Below, piece after piece: positions 60,908-64,000 of a stretch of 64,000 nucleotides of DNA. Source of the stretch: Azomonas tarimensis (GTDB taxonomy: Bacteria > Pseudomonadota > Gammaproteobacteria > Pseudomonadales > Pseudomonadaceae). The stretch lies in assembly GCF_042648805.1 (NCBI RefSeq), contig NZ_JBHRXZ010000002.1:124001-188000 (forward strand), read 5' to 3'. The notes under the pieces were generated by a model that did not search any database, had not been told where the DNA came from, and saw only the letters and a program-made list of their open reading frames with translations. Position numbers and translations under genes: made by a program. Positions within the stretch are counted from its first letter, which is position 1, and each line of letters opens with the position of its first letter.

Positions 60908-62950
60908 ATGCCCGCACTTCCTGCCGCCCCGATCGCCCGCGCCGATGACCGCCGCGACCCCTATCACTGGCTCGAGCAGCGCGACAGCCCCGAGGTGCTC
61001 GACTACCTCAAGGCCGAGAACGCCTATCTGGAGGCCTGCATGGTCGATCAGGCGCCCCTGCGTGAGTCATTGTTCCAAGAGATCAAGGGGCGCATACGCG
61101 AGACGGACCTCTCACTGCCTACGCCATGGGGACCCTGGCTCTACTACCGACGCACCACCGCAGGCGACGAATACCCCCGCCATTACCGCTGCCCGCGCCC
61201 GGCCGACGGCTCGTTGGAAGTGGACCCCTCCGGCGAACAGCTTCTGCTCGATCCGAATGAGCTGGCCGCAGGCGGGTTCTTTTCACTGGGAGACTTCAGC
61301 ATCAGCCCCGACCACGCGCGACTGGCCTACAGCACCGACACCCAGGGAGACGAGATCTATCGTCTGTTCGTCAAGGAGCTGGACAGCGGCGAGCTGACCG
61401 AGCTGCCCTTCGATGACTGCGACGGCAGCATGACCTGGGCCGCGGACAGCCAGACGCTGTTCTTCGGCGAACTGGACGAAACCCACCGCCCACACCGCAT
61501 CCATCGGCACCGCCTGGGCGAGCCAGGCAGCACGGAAGTCTTTCATGAGGAAGATGGCCGTTTCTTCGTCCATTGCTATCGCTCCAGCTCGGAAAGGCAG
61601 CTGATCATTCTCGCCAACAGCAAGACCACCAGCGAAGCCTGGGTGCTGCCAGCCGACCGGCCAGAAGGCCAGTGGACCTGCCTGGCGCCGCGCGAGGAGG
61701 GCCACGAGTATTTCCCCGATCATGGTCGTCTCGACCAGCAATGGCGCTGGTTCATCCGCAGCAACCAGGCCGGCATCAACTTCGCACTCTATGAGACGGC
61801 CGAGACGATGCCGCAGCGAGCCCATTGGCAACTGCTGGTCCCCCATGATTCCTCAGTGATGCTCGAAGACGTCAATCTCAACGCCGACGCTTTCACCCTG
61901 ACCTTGCGATCGGGAGCCCTGGCGGTGATCGAGGTTCGCCCCGACAAGGCCGAACCCTACCGCGTGCAATTGCCAGATCAGGTGTACAGCCTGCATGTGC
62001 AGAGCGGGCTCGAGTTTCACAGCCAGGTGATCCGGCTGCGCTACGAGGCACTCAACCGGCCCGCCCAGGTGCGCCAGTTGGTGCTCGCCGATGGCCTTCA
62101 GTCGGTGCTCAAGGAAACCCCGGTCGAAGGCCCCTTCGACCCCGAGGCCTATCTGAGTCAGCGCATCTGGGCCACTGCCGAGGACGGCACGCAGATTCCC
62201 ATCAGCCTGGTCGGACGGCGCGAAGTCTTTGGCCAGCCCGCCCCGCTCTATCTCTACGGTTATGGCGCCTATGGCCATAGCCTTGACCCCTGGTTTTCCC
62301 ATGCGCGCCTGTCACTGCTGGATCGCGGCTTCATCTTCGCCATTGCGCATGTACGAGGCGGCGGCGATCTGGGCGAGGCCTGGTATCGCGCCGGCAAGCT
62401 GGAACACAAGCGCAACACCTTCGGCGACTTCATCAGCTGCGCCGAATGCCTGATCCAGCAGGGCTTCAGTACTCCGGACAGACTCGCCATCAGTGGCGGC
62501 AGCGCCGGCGGGTTGCTGATCGGCGCAGTGCTTAACATGCGGCCTGACCTGTTTGGCGCGGCCATCGCCGAGGTGCCCTTCGTCGACGTGCTCAACACCA
62601 TGATGAATCCCGACCTTCCCCTCACGGTGACTGAGTACGACGAGTGGGGCGATCCGAACGAGCCGGAGGTCCATGCCCGCATCGCCGGCTATGCGCCCTA
62701 CGAGAACCTGAAGCCCCAACCCTACCCTGCCTTGCTGGCGGTCGCCGGCTATCACGACAGCCGGGTGCAGTACTGGGAGGCGGCCAAATGGGTCGCCCGA
62801 CTCAGGGCTACCCGCAGCAATGACAGCCTGATGCTGCTCAAGACCGAGTTTGGCGCCGGCCACGGCGGCATGAGCGGGCGCTACCAGGCGCTTCACGACG
62901 TGGCGCTGGAGTATGCCTTCCTGCTCAAGGTATTCGGGATGGCGCACTAA
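60908..62950 (+). CDS. ptrB: Prolyl oligopeptidase family peptidase (PtrB-like)
   Basis: This 680-residue S9A serine peptidase has a seven-bladed beta-propeller at about 60-400 and a C-terminal alpha/beta hydrolase. The triad is Ser532 (GGSAGG), Asp617 (YHDSRV) and His652 (AGHGG). GYGAYG and DRGFIFAIAHVRGGG are conserved oligopeptidase B signatures, indicating cleavage after basic residues in short peptides. The ATG at 60908 has GGAG five bases upstream; the longer start at 60839 is less likely. No signal peptide. Divergent from fadB. Confidence 0.92.
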   Translation: MPALPAAPIARADDRRDPYHWLEQRDSPEVLDYLKAENAYLEACMVDQAPLRESLFQEIKGRIRETDLSLPTPWGPWLYYRRTTAGDEYPRHYRCPRPADGSLEVDPSGEQLLLDPNELAAGGFFSLGDFSISPDHARLAYSTDTQGDEIYRLFVKELDSGELTELPFDDCDGSMTWAADSQTLFFGELDETHRPHRIHRHRLGEPGSTEVFHEEDGRFFVHCYRSSSERQLIILANSKTTSEAWVLPADRPEGQWTCLAPREEGHEYFPDHGRLDQQWRWFIRSNQAGINFALYETAETMPQRAHWQLLVPHDSSVMLEDVNLNADAFTLTLRSGALAVIEVRPDKAEPYRVQLPDQVYSLHVQSGLEFHSQVIRLRYEALNRPAQVRQLVLADGLQSVLKETPVEGPFDPEAYLSQRIWATAEDGTQIPISLVGRREVFGQPAPLYLYGYGAYGHSLDPWFSHARLSLLDRGFIFAIAHVRGGGDLGEAWYRAGKLEHKRNTFGDFISCAECLIQQGFSTPDRLAISGGSAGGLLIGAVLNMRPDLFGAAIAEVPFVDVLNTMMNPDLPLTVTEYDEWGDPNEPEVHARIAGYAPYENLKPQPYPALLAVAGYHDSRVQYWEAAKWVARLRATRSNDSLMLLKTEFGAGHGGMSGRYQALHDVALEYAFLLKVFGMAH

Positions 62951-63027
62951 AAGGCCTTCCGACCTGCGGAGTGAACGGACCGCAAGGCCCCAGGGTCAGG
63001 TTCTAGACAGCACAGGAGAAACCCTTC

Positions 63028-63432
63028 ATGAAAAGCCCCTTTTCCAGCGCCACCGAACCCAATGTCCACGGCTGGGAACGTACCGCATCCATTGCCGGCG
63101 GCCTTCTCTTCCTGGGCAAGGGTCTGAGGCGCGGCGGCATCGGCGGGCTGTTGCAACTGGCCCTCGGAGGTATGGCCCTGGCACGTGGCATGACTGGCCA
63201 CTGCGAGGCCAAGCGCGTTCTGACCGGGATGAAGCAAGAGGCAAAGGAACAGGAGACCGGCTCCAGCACTTCCGACACGAGCGACATGCAGCGTTCGGCA
63301 GCGCTTGCGGATGATCCAGTGCCGTTGGGTGAAGCCATCGAGGTAGATCCGTTCGACAGCTCGCTGCCCGGCGCCAATCCCAAGGGGGACGTCAACCCGG
63401 ACCGCAGCAACCTCGGCAATTCGATCAGTTGA
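63028..63432 (+). CDS. DUF2892-like membrane protein with acidic tail
   Basis: This 134-residue protein has NVHGWERTASIAGGLLFLGKGL then GIGGLLQLALGGMALARGMTGHC, in which the two glycine-rich hydrophobic stretches fit the DUF2892 fold. A long polar tail (SSTSDTSDMQ, then DPVPLGEAIEVDPFDS) is unstructured. Proteins of this kind are small inner-membrane proteins of unknown role. It has its own ribosome binding site (AGGAG) and stands alone between ptrB and the converging gene. Confidence 0.75.
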   Translation: MKSPFSSATEPNVHGWERTASIAGGLLFLGKGLRRGGIGGLLQLALGGMALARGMTGHCEAKRVLTGMKQEAKEQETGSSTSDTSDMQRSAALADDPVPLGEAIEVDPFDSSLPGANPKGDVNPDRSNLGNSIS

Positions 63433-63477
63433 AGCCAGTTCGCCTGGCGCAGCCGTTACGCTGCGTCAGGCGATCGG

Positions 63478-63762
63478 TCAATGCGCGTGACCACAATCCG
63501 GACCATGGACATGCTCTTCCACCAGATCGGCAGGTTCGAGCTCCAGCGCCAGGCTGAGTAGATTGGCCGCTAACGGGCGCACTACCAGATTGGCATATTC
63601 CGCACTGTCTTCTTCGTCCTCAACTCCGACAACCAGCTGCGCATCAGCGGCCGGTTGCAGCCAGACCTCGCGGCCCTCCCAGATCACCGCCAGGCGCTGA
63701 CAGGACATCTCCTCCAGCGACCCATCGGCTTTTTCCAGCAGCACTTTCATCTCATCAGCCAT
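63478..63762 (-). CDS. Small protein with His/Cys-rich C-terminus, 94 aa
   Basis: It starts MADEMKVLLEKADGSLEEM, with a beta-rich middle (WEGREVWLQPAAD; LVVGVEDEED) and ends in HVHGPDCGHAH, a likely metal-binding tail. The ATG at 63762 has GAGGAGG five bases upstream, so the longer frame is rejected. It follows the aminotransferase gene by 10 bases on the same strand, so it is probably co-transcribed. No family recognised. Confidence 0.75.
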   Translation of the reverse strand: MADEMKVLLEKADGSLEEMSCQRLAVIWEGREVWLQPAADAQLVVGVEDEEDSAEYANLVVRPLAANLLSLALELEPADLVEEHVHGPDCGHAH

Positions 63763-63772
63763 GCCAGCCTCC

Positions 63773-64000
63773 TCAGGCTTGTACGACACGGGCGACTGCC
63801 CGCTCAAAGCGTGCCATGCCCTCATCGATATCGGCATCCTCGATGACCAGGCTCGGGGCCAGGCGCAGCACGTCCGGTCCCGCCTGCAGGATCATCAGCG
63901 CCTCGCGCTCTGCCGCATCGACGAAATCCTTGGCCCGACCCTTGAAATCCTCGGCCAGCACCGCCCCAATGAGCAGGCCTTTACCGCGAACTCCGCTGAA
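63773..64000 (-). CDS. Acetylornithine/succinylornithine-type aminotransferase (3' part only)
   Basis: The last 75 residues of a class III PLP aminotransferase are visible: [15 protein letters not shown] at the window edge, then [33 protein letters not shown]. This matches the C-terminus of ArgD/AruC. GKGLLIG is the small domain strand and LRLAPSL the C-terminal substrate strand. The PLP lysine and start lie outside the window. Arginine biosynthetic or catabolic use cannot be decided here. Confidence 0.85.
   Translation of the reverse strand, partial: FSGVRGKGLLIGAVLAEDFKGRAKDFVDAAEREALMILQAGPDVLRLAPSLVIEDADIDEGMARFERAVARVVQA

Noticed and set aside
58957..60948. 663-codon open frame antisense to fadB
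   Set aside because: Composition and position show a reverse-strand shadow of fadB.

Overview
The window is chromosomal DNA from a high-GC gammaproteobacterium of the family Pseudomonadaceae. Protein sequences and gene order match Pseudomonas closely: bfd-bfrB, grxD-argF, tadA-multicopper oxidase-guaA-guaB-xseA, oprC-leuA, lolCDE to gap-mfd, nagZ-lexA-sulA-topA-fadAB. A near-identical Shethna FeSII ferredoxin, and a NifX-family gene behind what reads as a NifA/sigma-54 promoter, point to a nitrogen-fixing member of the Azotobacter / Stutzerimonas side of the family. No nitrogenase structural gene lies in the window.

Layout. 1-1350: end of yaeQ, then a Fur-box-linked bacterioferritin pair (bfd, bfrB). 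1651-8536: a seven-gene accessory glycan cluster with two polyprenol-type GT2 glycosyltransferases, a FAD oxidoreductase, a short-chain dehydrogenase/epimerase, a TIM-barrel sugar isomerase, a small EamA/SMR-type membrane protein and a large GT-C-like membrane protein. It sits between bfrB and grxD, which are near neighbours in P. aeruginosa. 8584-11665: grxD, argF, an ABC ATPase, tadA. 11742-14951: a Tat-exported multicopper oxidase, an unknown 103-aa protein, the NifX-like gene, an unknown 84-aa protein and FeSII. 15151-28290: guaA, guaB, xseA, a mechanosensitive channel, an M23 peptidase, cheV, the copper receptor oprC with a DUF2946 partner, and leuA.

28329-47490: lolCDE lipoprotein export; a PilZ protein; a glycerophosphodiester phosphodiesterase; the soluble transhydrogenase sthA; a complete Na+-NQR operon nqrABCDEF with its maturation genes apbE and nqrM; a long GAPDH; and the repair translocase mfd. 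47557-60699: an apparently N-terminally shortened SNF2 helicase, a methylthioinosine/purine phosphorylase, nagZ, an L,D-transpeptidase, lexA-sulA under two LexA boxes, two small conserved genes, topA, a DUF1653 gene and the fatty-acid oxidation operon fadBA. 60908-64000: a prolyl oligopeptidase, a DUF2892 membrane protein, a small His/Cys-tailed protein and the 3' part of an argD/aruC-type aminotransferase.

Most of the window is housekeeping DNA. The parts that repay attention are the glycan cluster (1651-8536), which has the architecture of a three-component polyprenol-linked sugar transfer system with its own precursor enzymes, and the 13242-14951 segment, which looks like a small nitrogen-fixation-linked module outside a nif cluster. 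Comparisons with P. aeruginosa PAO1 and Azotobacter proteins are from memory; no search was run.
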